DNA from: Zoogloea sp.
Lineage (GTDB): Bacteria; Pseudomonadota; Gammaproteobacteria; Burkholderiales; Rhodocyclaceae
Length of the DNA stretch: 33,710 nucleotides
NCBI GenBank assembly: GCA_016789125.1
Contig: JAEUNU010000039.1
Location: forward strand, 1 to 33,710
Reading direction: 5' to 3'
A model generated the notes under the pieces. It made no database searches, was not told the origin of the DNA, and saw nothing but the letters and a program-made list of their open reading frames with translations. The stretch's first letter is position 1, and each line of letters opens with the position of its first letter. Shown in pieces: positions 1 through 8,553 of the stretch. Position numbers and translations under genes: made by a program.

Positions 1-293
1 GGCAGCGAGAGGCAGGCCAGCAGCGTGAACAGCCCGGCGCCGCGGGCCAGGCCCAGCATCACCGGCGCGCTGTGGGCCGCCACCGGAACACGGGCCAGCA
101 CCAGGGCCGACCAGCCTACTGCCGAGAAGAGGCCCAGCATCATCGCGATGGAGAGGTCGTTGGCAAAGCGGCCCAGCGCCTCGGTGCCGCATACTGCCTG
201 CACCAGCGCGAAGTGGAGCAGCCGCTGGCCCCCCGGCGCCGCAGTGACGGCCAGCACCTCGAAGCGCTGCAGCAGCTGGGCACGCGGGCTCAT
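1..293 (-). CDS. Flippase-like membrane protein of the EPS operon, partial (runs off the window)
   Basis: The first 97 codons of a minus-strand gene whose 3' part lies outside the window. The ATG at 293 overlaps the stop of the upstream polymerase-like gene (ATGA), so the two are translationally coupled. The visible protein begins MSPRAQLLQRF and contains a GRFANDLSIAMMLGLF segment followed by hydrophobic stretches. That pattern resembles the first helices of Wzx-type polysaccharide flippases, where an amphipathic N-terminus is followed by a Gly-Arg-Phe motif and two membrane segments. A flippase moving lipid-linked repeat units across the inner membrane would suit the operon. With under 100 residues visible, another polytopic EPS protein cannot be excluded. 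Confidence 0.5.
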   Translation of the reverse strand, partial: MSPRAQLLQRFEVLAVTAAPGGQRLLHFALVQAVCGTEALGRFANDLSIAMMLGLFSAVGWSALVLARVPVAAHSAPVMLGLARGAGLFTLLACLSL

Positions 294-1534
294 CGGCCGG
301 CCTCCCGCAGCGGGCGGCGCTGCCAGGCGGCGGTCGCGGCCACTAGGGCCAGGGGCATCACCAGGCTCGCCTGGGGGCGGAACATGATGCCGTTGCTGAA
401 GGCGGTGGAAGCCGCCAGCGCGGTGAGCAGTGGCGCGGCCACGCCCGGCGGAAACACCCCGGCCCAGGTGACCAGCATCGCCAGCACCAACCCCAGCCCC
501 ACCAGGCCCTGTTGGTTGAGGAGGCGGATGAAGTCGTTGTGGGAATCCTTGGCGCTCCACCACCACACCTCGGAGACGATCCAGTCGGAGCCCTCGCCGT
601 GGCCGAACAGCCACTCGGCAAGGCCGCTGTCGGCCAGGATGGCAGCCTTCTGCAGCCACATCGAGACGCGCCCGGACGACATCTCCACCATCTCCTCCCA
701 GGTGGGCAGATGAACGATGCCCAGCAGCAGCGGCACCAGGCCCAGCGCCAGCCCGAAAGCGACTGCCAGCAGCACGGCCAAAGGCAGCATGCGGCTGCGC
801 TGGCCGAGGTAGACCAGCCCGAAGGCCAGCGCCGCCACCATCGAGGTGCGCACCCCCCAGCCGTAGAAGATGAGCACGCAGGAGCAGGCCACCAGCCCGA
901 TCAGCAGGCGGCGCCCGAGCTGGCCGGCCTCGAAGAGATAGAGCGACAGCGCCGCGCAGACCACCATCAGGTAGGAGGCGGTGTGGAGCGATGCAAAATA
1001 GACCGGCCAGAATTTCTCGCCGCCCCGGTTGAGGGACGGCGGCAGAAACACCAGCGCCAGGCACGCCAGCCCCCACACCAGGGCCAGCGTGACGCGGCAC
1101 AGCTGCAGCACCAGGGCCGGATCGCGCGCGTAGAGACGCATCAGCGCCAGGGACAGCAGCGCCGGGGTGACGATCTTGAGGTACTCGAAAACCGCCGTCC
1201 GCAGGTTGAGCCCGGTGAGGGCCTCGGTGATCAGGAAGGACGCCAGCCCCAGGATCACCACCACCACCAAGCGCGGCGAGTGCCGAAGGATGTCGTCGGC
1301 GTAGGCCACCAGCGCGGCGAACAGCCCGCCCAGCAGCAGCAGGTCGGCCAGCCGGTTGTAGACCGAATCGACCTCCGCATCCAGCGTCGGCTGGCTGAGC
1401 AGCACCGCCACCAGCAGCTTGGCCCACAGCCCGCCGAACAGCACCCAGGCAAAGCCCCGCGTGGCGCGCGCTTCGAGGCGCGCCGCGACGGGAGTGGCCG
1501 GGAGCCGGGGGCCGGAGGTGGGCATGGCGATCAT
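290..1534 (-). CDS. O-antigen ligase/polymerase-like (Wzy_C) membrane protein
   Basis: A 414-residue polytopic inner-membrane protein with about ten hydrophobic segments. The best landmark is a large loop late in the protein containing DSHNDFIRLLNQQGLVGL. This matches the His-Asn plus Gly-rich pattern of the Wzy_C / O-antigen ligase family (WaaL, Wzy). In exosortase-type EPS clusters such a protein polymerises lipid-linked repeat units on the periplasmic face or transfers the glycan. The start ATG overlaps the epsG stop as TGATG, and its own stop overlaps the flippase-like start. Whether it is a polymerase or a ligase cannot be decided from sequence. The family assignment is good; the exact reaction is inferred from the operon. 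Confidence 0.75.
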   Translation of the reverse strand: MIAMPTSGPRLPATPVAARLEARATRGFAWVLFGGLWAKLLVAVLLSQPTLDAEVDSVYNRLADLLLLGGLFAALVAYADDILRHSPRLVVVVILGLASFLITEALTGLNLRTAVFEYLKIVTPALLSLALMRLYARDPALVLQLCRVTLALVWGLACLALVFLPPSLNRGGEKFWPVYFASLHTASYLMVVCAALSLYLFEAGQLGRRLLIGLVACSCVLIFYGWGVRTSMVAALAFGLVYLGQRSRMLPLAVLLAVAFGLALGLVPLLLGIVHLPTWEEMVEMSSGRVSMWLQKAAILADSGLAEWLFGHGEGSDWIVSEVWWWSAKDSHNDFIRLLNQQGLVGLGLVLAMLVTWAGVFPPGVAAPLLTALAASTAFSNGIMFRPQASLVMPLALVAATAAWQRRPLREAGR

Positions 1535-2415
1535 CAGAAGTCGAGCAGAACGCCGCCGATCACCGCCACGCCGGCGTCGCGCAGGCTCGCCGACAGGGCC
1601 GCCACGCGCCGGTGCTCACTGGCGTGGCGCCGTGCCACCACGATGGCGCTGCCGCAGGTGGCCGCCACCAGCTGGGCGTCGGCGCCCACTTCGGTGGCCG
1701 GGGTGTCGATCAGGGTCATGTCGAAGGTGTCGCGGGCCACTGCGATCTGCGCCCCGAAGGCCCGCCGGGCCAGCAGCTCCTGGGGGTTGGGCGGCACGAT
1801 GCCGGCCTGCAGCACCGACAGGTGGGCGAAGCGCGGGTGGGGCAGGATCGCGCCCTTCTCGCCCCGCTCGGCCAGGCGCGAGGCCAGCCCGCCGGCCGGC
1901 CCCAGGCGGAACAGGCTCTGCTGGCGCGGGAAGCGCAGGTCGCAGTCGATCAGCAGGGTCCGCTCGCCGAGCTGGGAGAACAGCACCGCCAGGTTGGCGG
2001 CCAGCCAGCTGCGCCCTTCGCCACGCCCGGCACCGACCACCGCGACGGTGTTGAGGTGATGGTTGGCCGCCCGCCGCAGCACCAGCTGGCTGCGCAGCTG
2101 GCGCAGGGCCTCGACGCGCTCCGAGTTCGGCTCGAAGGCGGCCACCAGCTCGGGGGAGACGCCCTGGTCGCCCACCGGCAGCACCGGGTAGTCGAACTGG
2201 TGGGCCAGCGCCACCAGCACGTCGCCCTGGCTGACCAGGCCGAGGTCCACCGCGGCCTCGCCAAAGGGCACGCCGAGCTCGCGCTGGCGCGCCATCACCC
2301 GGCCGACCGCTTCGGCCGGCAGCGCGCCGCCCGAGACGAGGAGCTCACCCAGGTGCGGAAAGGCCATCCGGCCCTGGGCCTGGCCGGCGAAGCGTTTCAT
2401 GTCCATGTCGTTCAT
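1534..2415 (-). CDS. epsG: EpsG-type chain-length tyrosine kinase
   Basis: A 293-residue cytoplasmic BY-kinase-like ATPase that would pair with the Wzz-like EpsF just upstream. The N-terminal ~80 residues (LGELLVSGGALP ... ALAHQFDYPVL) resemble the GspE/T2SSE N-terminal fold, typical of EpsG proteins. The ATPase domain follows: a Walker A-like GAGRGEGRSWLAANLA, a Walker A' LLIDCDLRFP, and a Walker B-like TLIDTPA. The usual Walker A Lys-Ser reads Arg-Ser, which I recall as common in this subfamily. There is no C-terminal tyrosine cluster, unlike Wzc. Family role: cycling of phosphorylation and polymer length control. The ATG lies 4 bases after the epsF stop, and its stop overlaps the next start. 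Confidence 0.85.
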   Translation of the reverse strand: MNDMDMKRFAGQAQGRMAFPHLGELLVSGGALPAEAVGRVMARQRELGVPFGEAAVDLGLVSQGDVLVALAHQFDYPVLPVGDQGVSPELVAAFEPNSERVEALRQLRSQLVLRRAANHHLNTVAVVGAGRGEGRSWLAANLAVLFSQLGERTLLIDCDLRFPRQQSLFRLGPAGGLASRLAERGEKGAILPHPRFAHLSVLQAGIVPPNPQELLARRAFGAQIAVARDTFDMTLIDTPATEVGADAQLVAATCGSAIVVARRHASEHRRVAALSASLRDAGVAVIGGVLLDF

Positions 2416-2419
2416 CTCC

Positions 2420-3802
2420 TCAGGCCCGCCGCCATGCGCCCGGCAGCAGGGCGGCGAGCGGCCCCCGCGATCCGTCGGCGCTACCGATCTCGGCCAGCAC
2501 CGGCGCGCCGAGGGCCTCGGCGAGGTCGCCGGCGCCGCGGATGCGCCGGTCGAGCAGCTCCCGCACGATGGCCACGGCCACCCCGAGCAGGCCGCCGATC
2601 ACCAGGCCCAGGCCCAGGTTGAGGAGCAGCTTGGGGCTGGCCGCCTCGGTGGGGGCCTCGGCCGCCGACAGCAGGGCCACGTTGCCCTGGCGCGACTTGC
2701 TCTCCAGGCTGGTCTGGGTGAGGCGCGCCATCACCAGGTCGTAGGCCTTCTGGGCGCTGTCGACTTCACGCAGCAGCACGCCCATCTCGTCGCGCTGGCG
2801 CTTGAGCTCGAGCACGCGCTGCTTCTGGGCGTCGAGCCGGGCGCGGATCTCGCCCTCGCGGGCCTGGTTGATGCGGCTGTTGGTGCCCACCACCGCCGCC
2901 ACCTGGCCGGATTCGGCGCGCAGCCGGGCACGCAGGGATTCCACTTCGCTCTTCACGCGCTGGTACTGGGGATGGTTTTCGCCCAGGTAGCCGGCGAGCT
3001 CGATGAGCTTGGCCTCCTGGCGGGCGAGGTCCACCTTGAGGGCCTGGATCAGCGGACTGGCGGTGACGTCGCTCATGCCGCCACCCTGGCGCTGGCGCGA
3101 GCTGGCCTCGCTCGTCTGGGCCTGGGCGGCGGTGAGCTGGGTGGACAGCTCGGTGAGGCGCGCGCTTTCGAGGTCGAGCTTGTCGTCGCCCACCAGGCCG
3201 TTGGCGCGCTGAAACTCGGCCAGCCGGGCCTGGGCGTTTTCCAGGTTGCCGCGCAGCTGGCGGGTGTGTTCGTCGAACCAGGCGGCCGACTGGCGGGCCG
3301 GCTCGACGCGCAGCTCGAGGTCGGTCTCGAGGTAGGCGCGGGCCAGGGCGTTGGCGTAGTCGGCGGCAAAGCGCGGGTCGTCAGCCGTCACCGTGAGGGT
3401 GAGCACGTTGCTCTCGTGGGACGGGCTGACCTTGACGTTTTTCTTGAGGCGCCCGGCGATCCAGCGGTTGGCGTCGCCCTTCCCGCCCGAAGCCTTCTGC
3501 CAGCGCTCGGCCCAGCGCGGCTGGGTGGCGAGCTTGAGGGCGGCCACCGCGCGGGCGCCGACCCGCTCGCTGGCGATGATGTCGGCCTGGGTGGCGAGGA
3601 AGCCCGGCGTGGTGCCGCCGTGGCCGGGCTGGCCGACCAGCGGGTCGCCGCCGCGGGGCTCCACCACCACCTCGGCGGAGGCCAGGTATTGGCGCGGCAG
3701 GAGCAGGCTGAGCAGCAGCGCCAGCAGAACGACGCCGCCCCAGACGGCCAGCAGCGCGCCGCGACGGGCCTTGAGTACGGCGATGAGTTGTGTAAATCCC
3801 AT
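2420..3802 (-). CDS. epsF: EpsF-type chain length determinant (Wzz family)
   Basis: A 460-residue polysaccharide co-polymerase. One membrane helix sits near residues 17-37 (LLAVWGGVVLLALLLSLLLP) and a second near residues 395-420 (LLLNLGLGLVIGGLLGVAVAI). Between them is a long periplasmic region rich in Gln, Glu, Arg and Ala that should form coiled coils, as in Wzz/Wzc proteins. The region just before the second helix has the usual Pro-containing stretch (AAEAPTEAASPK). It controls polymer length together with the EpsG kinase encoded 4 bases downstream. The start (MGFTQLIAVLKARRG) is supported by the short basic N-terminus before the helix. It lies 13 bases after the epsE stop, so the genes form one operon. 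Confidence 0.88.
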   Translation of the reverse strand: MGFTQLIAVLKARRGALLAVWGGVVLLALLLSLLLPRQYLASAEVVVEPRGGDPLVGQPGHGGTTPGFLATQADIIASERVGARAVAALKLATQPRWAERWQKASGGKGDANRWIAGRLKKNVKVSPSHESNVLTLTVTADDPRFAADYANALARAYLETDLELRVEPARQSAAWFDEHTRQLRGNLENAQARLAEFQRANGLVGDDKLDLESARLTELSTQLTAAQAQTSEASSRQRQGGGMSDVTASPLIQALKVDLARQEAKLIELAGYLGENHPQYQRVKSEVESLRARLRAESGQVAAVVGTNSRINQAREGEIRARLDAQKQRVLELKRQRDEMGVLLREVDSAQKAYDLVMARLTQTSLESKSRQGNVALLSAAEAPTEAASPKLLLNLGLGLVIGGLLGVAVAIVRELLDRRIRGAGDLAEALGAPVLAEIGSADGSRGPLAALLPGAWRRA

Positions 3803-3815
3803 GCTGGCGTCCGGG

Positions 3816-4676
3816 TCAGAACAGCGCCTCGCGGACGACGATCACGTCGTCCGGCTGCACCGGGTCGTTGAGTTGCGGGTTGGTCACGCGCACGGCGCCG
3901 TCCTCGCCGCGGCGATGGATGCGGATGCCGCGCTCGGTGCCGCGGGGGCTGAGGCCGCCACCCAGGGACAGGGCCTGCAGCACCGTCATCTGGCGCTCGA
4001 CCCGGTAGGCGCCGGCGCGCTGCACCTCGCCATACACGTAGAACTGGGGCGCGCGATGCACGTAGAGGGTGTCGCCGGCCATCACCGCCACGTCCTTCTC
4101 GGGCGTCCAGGCGACGAAGAGGTCGGCCACGTCGATCTCGGCGCGCACCCGGCGGCCATTGCGCAGTCCGGTCAGGATCACCCGGTCGGCGCCCTGGGGC
4201 GCCGTGCCGCCGGCCAGCGCCAGCACGTCGGTGACCTTCATCGCGGTGCTCTCGAGCGGGTAGCGGCCGGGCCGGGCGACCTGGCCGAGCACCGCCACCT
4301 GGGCGCCGCGCACCTGCTGGATCACCAGCGTGACCTGGGGTTGCAGCACGAAGCCGCCCTTCCTGAGGCCGTCGGCGATCGCCTGTTCGGCGGCCGCCAC
4401 GGTGAGCCCGCCGATCTGCACGCTGCCCACCAGCGGGTAGCTGATCGCGCCGGTGTCGGAAACCCGGGTTTCGAGGGCCAGGTCGGGGTTCTGGAAGACG
4501 CTGATCTTCACCCCGTCGCCCGGCCCCAGGCGGTATTCCCGGGCGGTGCCGTCGTCGGCCCGGGCTGTTGTGAGCAGCGCGAGCAGCGTCAGCCCGAAGA
4601 GCACCAGGCCGGCCCGGAAGCGTGTGCGCAAGCGCGCCGTCAAAACACCCACTGCAGACTCCCGCTCAATGTCCAA
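3816..4676 (-). CDS. epsE: EpsE-type polysaccharide export protein (Wza family)
   Basis: A 286-residue export protein. It has an N-terminal hydrophobic signal (residues ~22-41), then a Poly_export domain beginning YRLGPGDGVKISVFQNPDL and continuing GAISYPLVGSVQIGGLT. Two SLBB-type segments follow (QVAVLGQVARPGRYPL and FYVYGEVQRAGAYRVE). The protein should sit in the periplasm/outer membrane as the exit channel with EpsL. No lipobox Cys is visible, unlike E. coli Wza. The ATG at 4676 overlaps the epsL 3' end by 37 bases; a GTG at 4652 or a TTG at 4643 overlapping the epsL stop are alternative starts that still keep the signal. The family call is firm; the start is uncertain. Confidence 0.88.
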   Translation of the reverse strand: MDIERESAVGVLTARLRTRFRAGLVLFGLTLLALLTTARADDGTAREYRLGPGDGVKISVFQNPDLALETRVSDTGAISYPLVGSVQIGGLTVAAAEQAIADGLRKGGFVLQPQVTLVIQQVRGAQVAVLGQVARPGRYPLESTAMKVTDVLALAGGTAPQGADRVILTGLRNGRRVRAEIDVADLFVAWTPEKDVAVMAGDTLYVHRAPQFYVYGEVQRAGAYRVERQMTVLQALSLGGGLSPRGTERGIRIHRRGEDGAVRVTNPQLNDPVQPDDVIVVREALF

Positions 4677-6031
4677 TAGTCAAAATTCAGCCCGGCCTCG
4701 TTGGAGGCCCGGTGCTCCCGCAGCAGCGTGGCGATCCCGCGCGTGTGCGGTCCGATCTGCCAGGAGCCGGCCAGCGCGGCCAGCGCGCCCTTGTCCTCGC
4801 GCCGGACCGCTGTCCGTGCGCCAAAGCCCGGGTCGCCCCGGTATTCCGCTTCCCGCCATTCCAGGCGGGCTTCGAGGCGCGCCTTCGGCGAGTACTCCCA
4901 CAGGCTGCCCAGCCGCAGCCCACGCACCGCCACGTAGCTGGACACGAAGTCCTGCGCCGGCTCGGTGTCGTAACGCAGCGCAGCGCTCACCCGCGTCCGC
5001 GGCGTGAGCTGCCAGTCCAGCCCGGCCAGCCCGTTGTGGCCCGAAAAATCGCTCTGGGCGTAACGCCCGTAGCTGCGGCTCACGCTGCCCAGCCGCAGCT
5101 GCAGGCGGGTCCCGCTCTTCAGCGGCAGGGTTGCCTCGGCGAACAGCTCGTCCTGCTCGAAGCTCGTCTCGGCCAGCGCACCGCTGCCGGTGGGCACGTT
5201 GGGGTAGTTGCCGCTGGCCCGCCGACGCGTCACCGCCATCACCGCACCGGACTCGGGCGCGTAGCGCAGCACCGTATCCACCCCGGCAAAATCGATCTCG
5301 TTGCCCGGCCGCGCCCCGTCCGGGTAGCGCCGGCTCCCCTGCCCTAGCTGCATGCCCAGATGCCAGCCGGCGCCCAGGTGGTAGAAGGCGCTGCCACTGG
5401 CCTGCTGGGTCAGCGCGACGCTGCGGCGCTGGTTGCGGTAGTAGGCAAAGTCGTCCAGCCCCTCGCGGCGCTCGGCCGACAGCTCGCCCTTCCAGTCCGG
5501 CCCCGCGGTCCAGCGCCAGCGGCCGACGGCCGTCTGGGTGCTGTGATCGAGAAACCCGAAGCTGCCGAAGCGGTTCACCCCCAGCTCGTAGTCGAGCACC
5601 CACTGCTGCCCGGCCCGGGATTTCTCCACGCCCAGCCCGATCCGGGTCTGGCTCGACCAGCTGCCCATCTCCGAAAGCCCCGCGGCCCGGGCCGCAGCCG
5701 GCCCGCTCAGGCGAAACACGTTGCTGTCGTAGGCCAGGGTCTCGCTGGCGCTGATCCGCGTGCCTATCCCCTTGCCCAGGGGCAGATCGTCGGCCTCGCT
5801 GCCCCGGGCCTCGGCGGCCACGACGAGGGACGCATCGCCCAGGCTGCGGCTCATGCCGAGCTGGGGCGGATCGAGCTCGTCGCTCTCGAACAGCGTCACC
5901 GGCCGCCGGGCTTCCCCCAGCAGCTCGCTGGCCCGCAGGGGCGGCACATCGCTCGCCAAGGCCGGCAGTCCCGTCCCGAGCAACAGCAAGAAACCTCCGA
6001 CACGAACGTCAAAATCACCCAAATCCGCCAA
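4640..6031 (-). CDS. epsL: EpsL-type outer-membrane beta-barrel protein of the EPS operon
   Basis: About 463 residues. It has a hydrophobic signal (VGGFLLLLGTGLPALA, then SDVPP) and a long body of alternating short hydrophobic/polar strands rich in Tyr, Trp and Gly. It ends in SLQWVF, the C-terminal aromatic signature of outer-membrane barrels. These features and its place at the head of epsL-E-F-G fit the EpsL family of exosortase-associated EPS operons, thought to help polymer pass the outer membrane. The only start giving the full signal is a TTG at 6031; a second in-frame TTG at 6022 is equally possible. I found no in-frame ATG there. It is the first gene of the leftward operon, opposite the priming transferase. 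Confidence 0.82.
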   Translation of the reverse strand: MADLGDFDVRVGGFLLLLGTGLPALASDVPPLRASELLGEARRPVTLFESDELDPPQLGMSRSLGDASLVVAAEARGSEADDLPLGKGIGTRISASETLAYDSNVFRLSGPAAARAAGLSEMGSWSSQTRIGLGVEKSRAGQQWVLDYELGVNRFGSFGFLDHSTQTAVGRWRWTAGPDWKGELSAERREGLDDFAYYRNQRRSVALTQQASGSAFYHLGAGWHLGMQLGQGSRRYPDGARPGNEIDFAGVDTVLRYAPESGAVMAVTRRRASGNYPNVPTGSGALAETSFEQDELFAEATLPLKSGTRLQLRLGSVSRSYGRYAQSDFSGHNGLAGLDWQLTPRTRVSAALRYDTEPAQDFVSSYVAVRGLRLGSLWEYSPKARLEARLEWREAEYRGDPGFGARTAVRREDKGALAALAGSWQIGPHTRGIATLLREHRASNEAGLNFDYWTLSGSLQWVF

Positions 6032-6231
6032 CCAAAATTACGACTTTGAGCATCTTGAGGGACGCCCACCCGAAATCAAGCGAAATTTTACGCAATCTGC
6101 AAAAGAGGGCTAGGCAAAGACACACTTTTGCAAATATTCTCACGCAAATGAGAAATTTGACGTTTTTATTGTCTAGAGTGCAGTAAATTCCTCCGCACTT
6201 ACGCGGAACTCTCATTAAAAGAAAAAACACC
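6032..6231. promoter_or_regulatory. AT-rich divergent promoter region between epsL and the priming transferase
   Basis: A 200-base gap, much richer in A and T than its neighbours, separating the divergent heads of the two EPS transcription units. It must hold both promoters. I could not find a convincing sigma-54 -24/-12 element or a well-spaced sigma-70 pair. TTGACG at 6157 is a possible rightward -35 but lacks a good -10. A small dyad, TCCGC-6-GCGGA, lies close before the rightward gene. Confidence 0.5.
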
Positions 6232-7623
6232 ATGCAGGTCGCCATCGATCGGCAGGCAGCGGGTTTGAAGCCCCACCTGTCCCTCGTTTCGCTCTTCGAG
6301 GCCCTCCTCGACCCGATCGCCTTCAGCGGCAGCCTGCTCGCCGTTGCGGCGCTGCACGGGCTGGCCGGCGATCCGGCCTATGTGGTGCTGGCGGTCACGG
6401 TGTTCCTGCTTGCCCAGCCATTCCCTATGCGTATCGACAGTGGCCTCCGGGCGCTCTACCGGGGCGCCTGGGTGAAGGCCCTGATCGTGTTTTCAGGCCT
6501 CGCCCTGCTCGGGCTCGCCACGGGCTACGGCAATGCCTATGACTCCCGGGTGCTGCTCGGCTGGTTCGTGTTCGGCCCGCTGGCGGCGGGGCTGCTGCGC
6601 CACACGGCCCATGCGCTGACCCCGCTGGTGATGGCCCGGGCGGGCTACTTCCGCCATGCGGTGATCGTCGGCGCGAGCCCTGCGGGCCTCGCAGTGGCCG
6701 ACCGGATCGAGCGCTCCCGCTGCACGGGCAAGCGCCTGCTGGGCTTCTTCGACGATCGCCAGCCCGAGCGCCATGCCCGCGTGGGCATCGACTGTCTTGG
6801 CCGCATCCGCGAGCTGGCCGACTTTGCCCGCAGCCATCCGGTGGATGTGATCTACATCGCCCTGCCGATGAGCAGCCAGCCGCGCATCCTGCAGCTCCTG
6901 GACGACCTGCGGGACACCACGGCGTCGATCTATTTCGTGCCGGATCTGTTCATGACCGACCTGATCCAGGCGCGCATGGACGACCTGGGCGGGGTGCCGG
7001 TGGTGGCGGTGTGCGAGACGCCCTTCACGGGCATCAATGCGGTGGTCAAGCAGGCCTTCGACTTCGTGGCGGCGGCCGTGATCCTCACGCTGATCTCACC
7101 GCTGATGGTGGCCATCGCGATCGCGGTGAAGGCCACCTCGCCGGGGCCGGTGCTGTTTCGCCAGCACCGCTACGGCCTCGATGGGGAGCGCATCCTGGTT
7201 TACAAATTCCGTTCGATGACGGTGTGCGAGAACGGCGACCGGATCACCCAGGCCCAGGCCAACGACCGCCGGGTGACGCCCCTCGGAGCCTTCCTGCGGC
7301 GCACCTCGCTGGACGAGCTGCCCCAGTTCATCAACGTGCTGCAGGGGCGCATGAGCATCGTCGGGCCGCGCCCCCACGCGGTGGCCCACAACGAGACCTA
7401 CCGCAAGCTCATCAAGGGCTACATGGTGCGCCACAAGGTCCGCCCGGGCATCACCGGCTGGGCGCAGGTGAACGGCTGCCGCGGCGAGACCGAGACCCTC
7501 GACAAGATGAAGCGGCGCATCGACTACGACCTGGAATACCTGCGCCACTGGTCCTTCGGGCTGGACCTGCGGATCATCCTGCGCACCGTCGGGCTGATGC
7601 ACAAGGACCCGAACGCCTACTGA
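6232..7623 (+). CDS. wcaJ: Undecaprenyl-phosphate sugar phosphotransferase (WcaJ/EpsB type)
   Basis: A 463-residue polyisoprenyl-phosphate hexose-1-phosphate transferase that starts EPS repeat-unit assembly by loading a sugar phosphate (often glucose) on undecaprenyl phosphate at the inner membrane. The N-terminal ~110 residues hold membrane helices. A Rossmann-like CoA_binding_3 domain follows (residues ~140-260, starting AVIVGASPAGLAVADRI), then one helix and the catalytic bacterial sugar transferase domain. Catalytic landmarks are KFRSM (~325), TSLDELPQFINV (~358), IVGPRP (~377), RPGITGWAQVNG (~403) and the C-terminal WSFGLDLRIILRTV. The length is typical. It faces epsL across 200 bases and is probably co-regulated. 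The RBS is weak (A-rich, AAAAGAAAAAACACC). The sugar specificity is not readable. Confidence 0.9.
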   Translation: MQVAIDRQAAGLKPHLSLVSLFEALLDPIAFSGSLLAVAALHGLAGDPAYVVLAVTVFLLAQPFPMRIDSGLRALYRGAWVKALIVFSGLALLGLATGYGNAYDSRVLLGWFVFGPLAAGLLRHTAHALTPLVMARAGYFRHAVIVGASPAGLAVADRIERSRCTGKRLLGFFDDRQPERHARVGIDCLGRIRELADFARSHPVDVIYIALPMSSQPRILQLLDDLRDTTASIYFVPDLFMTDLIQARMDDLGGVPVVAVCETPFTGINAVVKQAFDFVAAAVILTLISPLMVAIAIAVKATSPGPVLFRQHRYGLDGERILVYKFRSMTVCENGDRITQAQANDRRVTPLGAFLRRTSLDELPQFINVLQGRMSIVGPRPHAVAHNETYRKLIKGYMVRHKVRPGITGWAQVNGCRGETETLDKMKRRIDYDLEYLRHWSFGLDLRIILRTVGLMHKDPNAY

Positions 7624-7625
7624 GC

Positions 7626-7644
7626 GCCCCCGGGGCCTGGGGGC
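7626..7644 (+). terminator. Weak hairpin after the priming transferase
   Basis: GCCCCC, a 7-base loop, then GGGGGC, starting two bases after the stop codon. The stem is perfect, but the following bases (TTGCTTCGG) are not a T-run, so termination is only a possibility. Confidence 0.35.
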
Positions 7645-7942
7645 TTGCTTCGGCCCGACATAACGTTGGTGGATTGCGCCGAGGCCTTCCGGCTTCGAGG
7701 GCGTCATCCTGACTCGGAGCGCCAGGCGTGCCGTTTCGGCTGAGGGGCGGAACAGGCGGGAACTGCGACGCCGGGTGCGACGCGCGCTTTAGCGTTCGTG
7801 TAGTTCCAGGTGTCGGCGGGCACAGGCGTCGCAGCCTGCATGTAGCGCCCCTGCCCGCCCGGGGGCGCCTTGGCGACGGACTTGCCGCAAGGGCCGGCCC
7901 GCCCCGCGGGTGACCGACGGCAGCAAGCCGCCGCTTCCAATG
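7645..7942. other. GC-rich gap with no recognisable gene
   Basis: About 300 bases between the rightward priming transferase and the leftward lipocalin (convergent). Frames are open on both strands, but the implied peptides are Arg/Gly/Pro/Ala-rich, lack a plausible start with RBS, and match nothing I recognise. The right part (about 7800-7935) contains several short G/C-rich inverted repeats and could be structured in RNA. I see no promoter, operator or mobile element. Confidence 0.4.
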
Positions 7943-8503
7943 TCAATCCATCTGCCTGGTCGTGACCAGCTTCGAGACGTCGAAGCCCTGCCCTTCCAGG
8001 CGCGCCAGCAGCGCCGTGTAGCGGGCCGTGTCCACCTGCGGCGTGCGGGAGAGCACCCACAGGTATTCTCGCTTCGGCTCGCTCACCGCGACGAGGCTGT
8101 AATCCGGATCGATGTCCACCACCCAGTAGTCCCCCCACACCGCAGGGATGAAGGACAGCCAGGCCGGGGCGAAGCTCACCTTCAGCCGCGCCGAGCCGGG
8201 GCCGCCAACCTGGCGCCCGACGGCTGTCGCCATGTTCATCTCACCGTTTTCGAGGCGGCAGCGGTTGATCACCTGCACGTCACCGTTGTCCTTCAGCGCG
8301 TACTCGGCCCGGGACGCGCCCTGGCATTTCTTCTGGAACCAGTTGGGGTAATGGGAGATCTCGTACCACTTGCCCATGTAGCGCTGAACGTCGAGGGCTT
8401 CGACGCTGGCCAGGGGCTGCGGCGTGGGCGGCAGGTCAGCGAGGGCATGGGGGGCGCCGAGGCACAGGAAGATCGGGAACAGGGCTTTACGCAGGGCATG
8501 CAT
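7943..8503 (-). CDS. blc: Bacterial lipocalin (Blc type), exported
   Basis: A 186-residue lipocalin. The signal peptide MHALRKALFPIFLCLG ... ALA is followed by DLPP, so signal peptidase I cleavage is likely. There is no good lipobox, unlike the lipoprotein Blc of E. coli. The lipocalin signature appears as YMGKWYEISHYPNWFQKKC, followed by repeated beta strands (GDVQVINRC, ARLKVSFAP, YWVVDIDPDYSLVAVSEP, YLWVLSRTP). Lipocalins bind hydrophobic ligands such as fatty acids or lysophospholipids. I chose the ATG at 8503 because the upstream in-frame residues are not signal-like. It lies 50 bases after the photoreceptor gene and is probably co-transcribed with it, so its role is likely lipid handling during light stress. 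Confidence 0.88.
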   Translation of the reverse strand: MHALRKALFPIFLCLGAPHALADLPPTPQPLASVEALDVQRYMGKWYEISHYPNWFQKKCQGASRAEYALKDNGDVQVINRCRLENGEMNMATAVGRQVGGPGSARLKVSFAPAWLSFIPAVWGDYWVVDIDPDYSLVAVSEPKREYLWVLSRTPQVDTARYTALLARLEGQGFDVSKLVTTRQMD

Positions 8504-8553
8504 GGTGAAATCGACAGTAGGCAAGATGAAAGAATGAAAAGGGGGCGCGCGGT

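Noticed and set aside
6090..6150. Sigma-54 promoter (GG-N10-GC) for the EPS genes
   Set aside because: GGCA...TTTTGCA near 6113 has GG and GC 17 bases apart instead of 12, so the spacing is wrong.
6015..6245. A 76-codon minus-strand frame across the epsL/wcaJ gap
   Set aside because: AT-rich, Cys/Phe-rich peptide without RBS or family features, lying across the divergent promoters.
7704..8138. A 144-codon minus-strand frame overlapping the lipocalin 3' end and the following gap
   Set aside because: Low-complexity Gly/Arg/Ala composition, large overlap with a sure gene, no motif.
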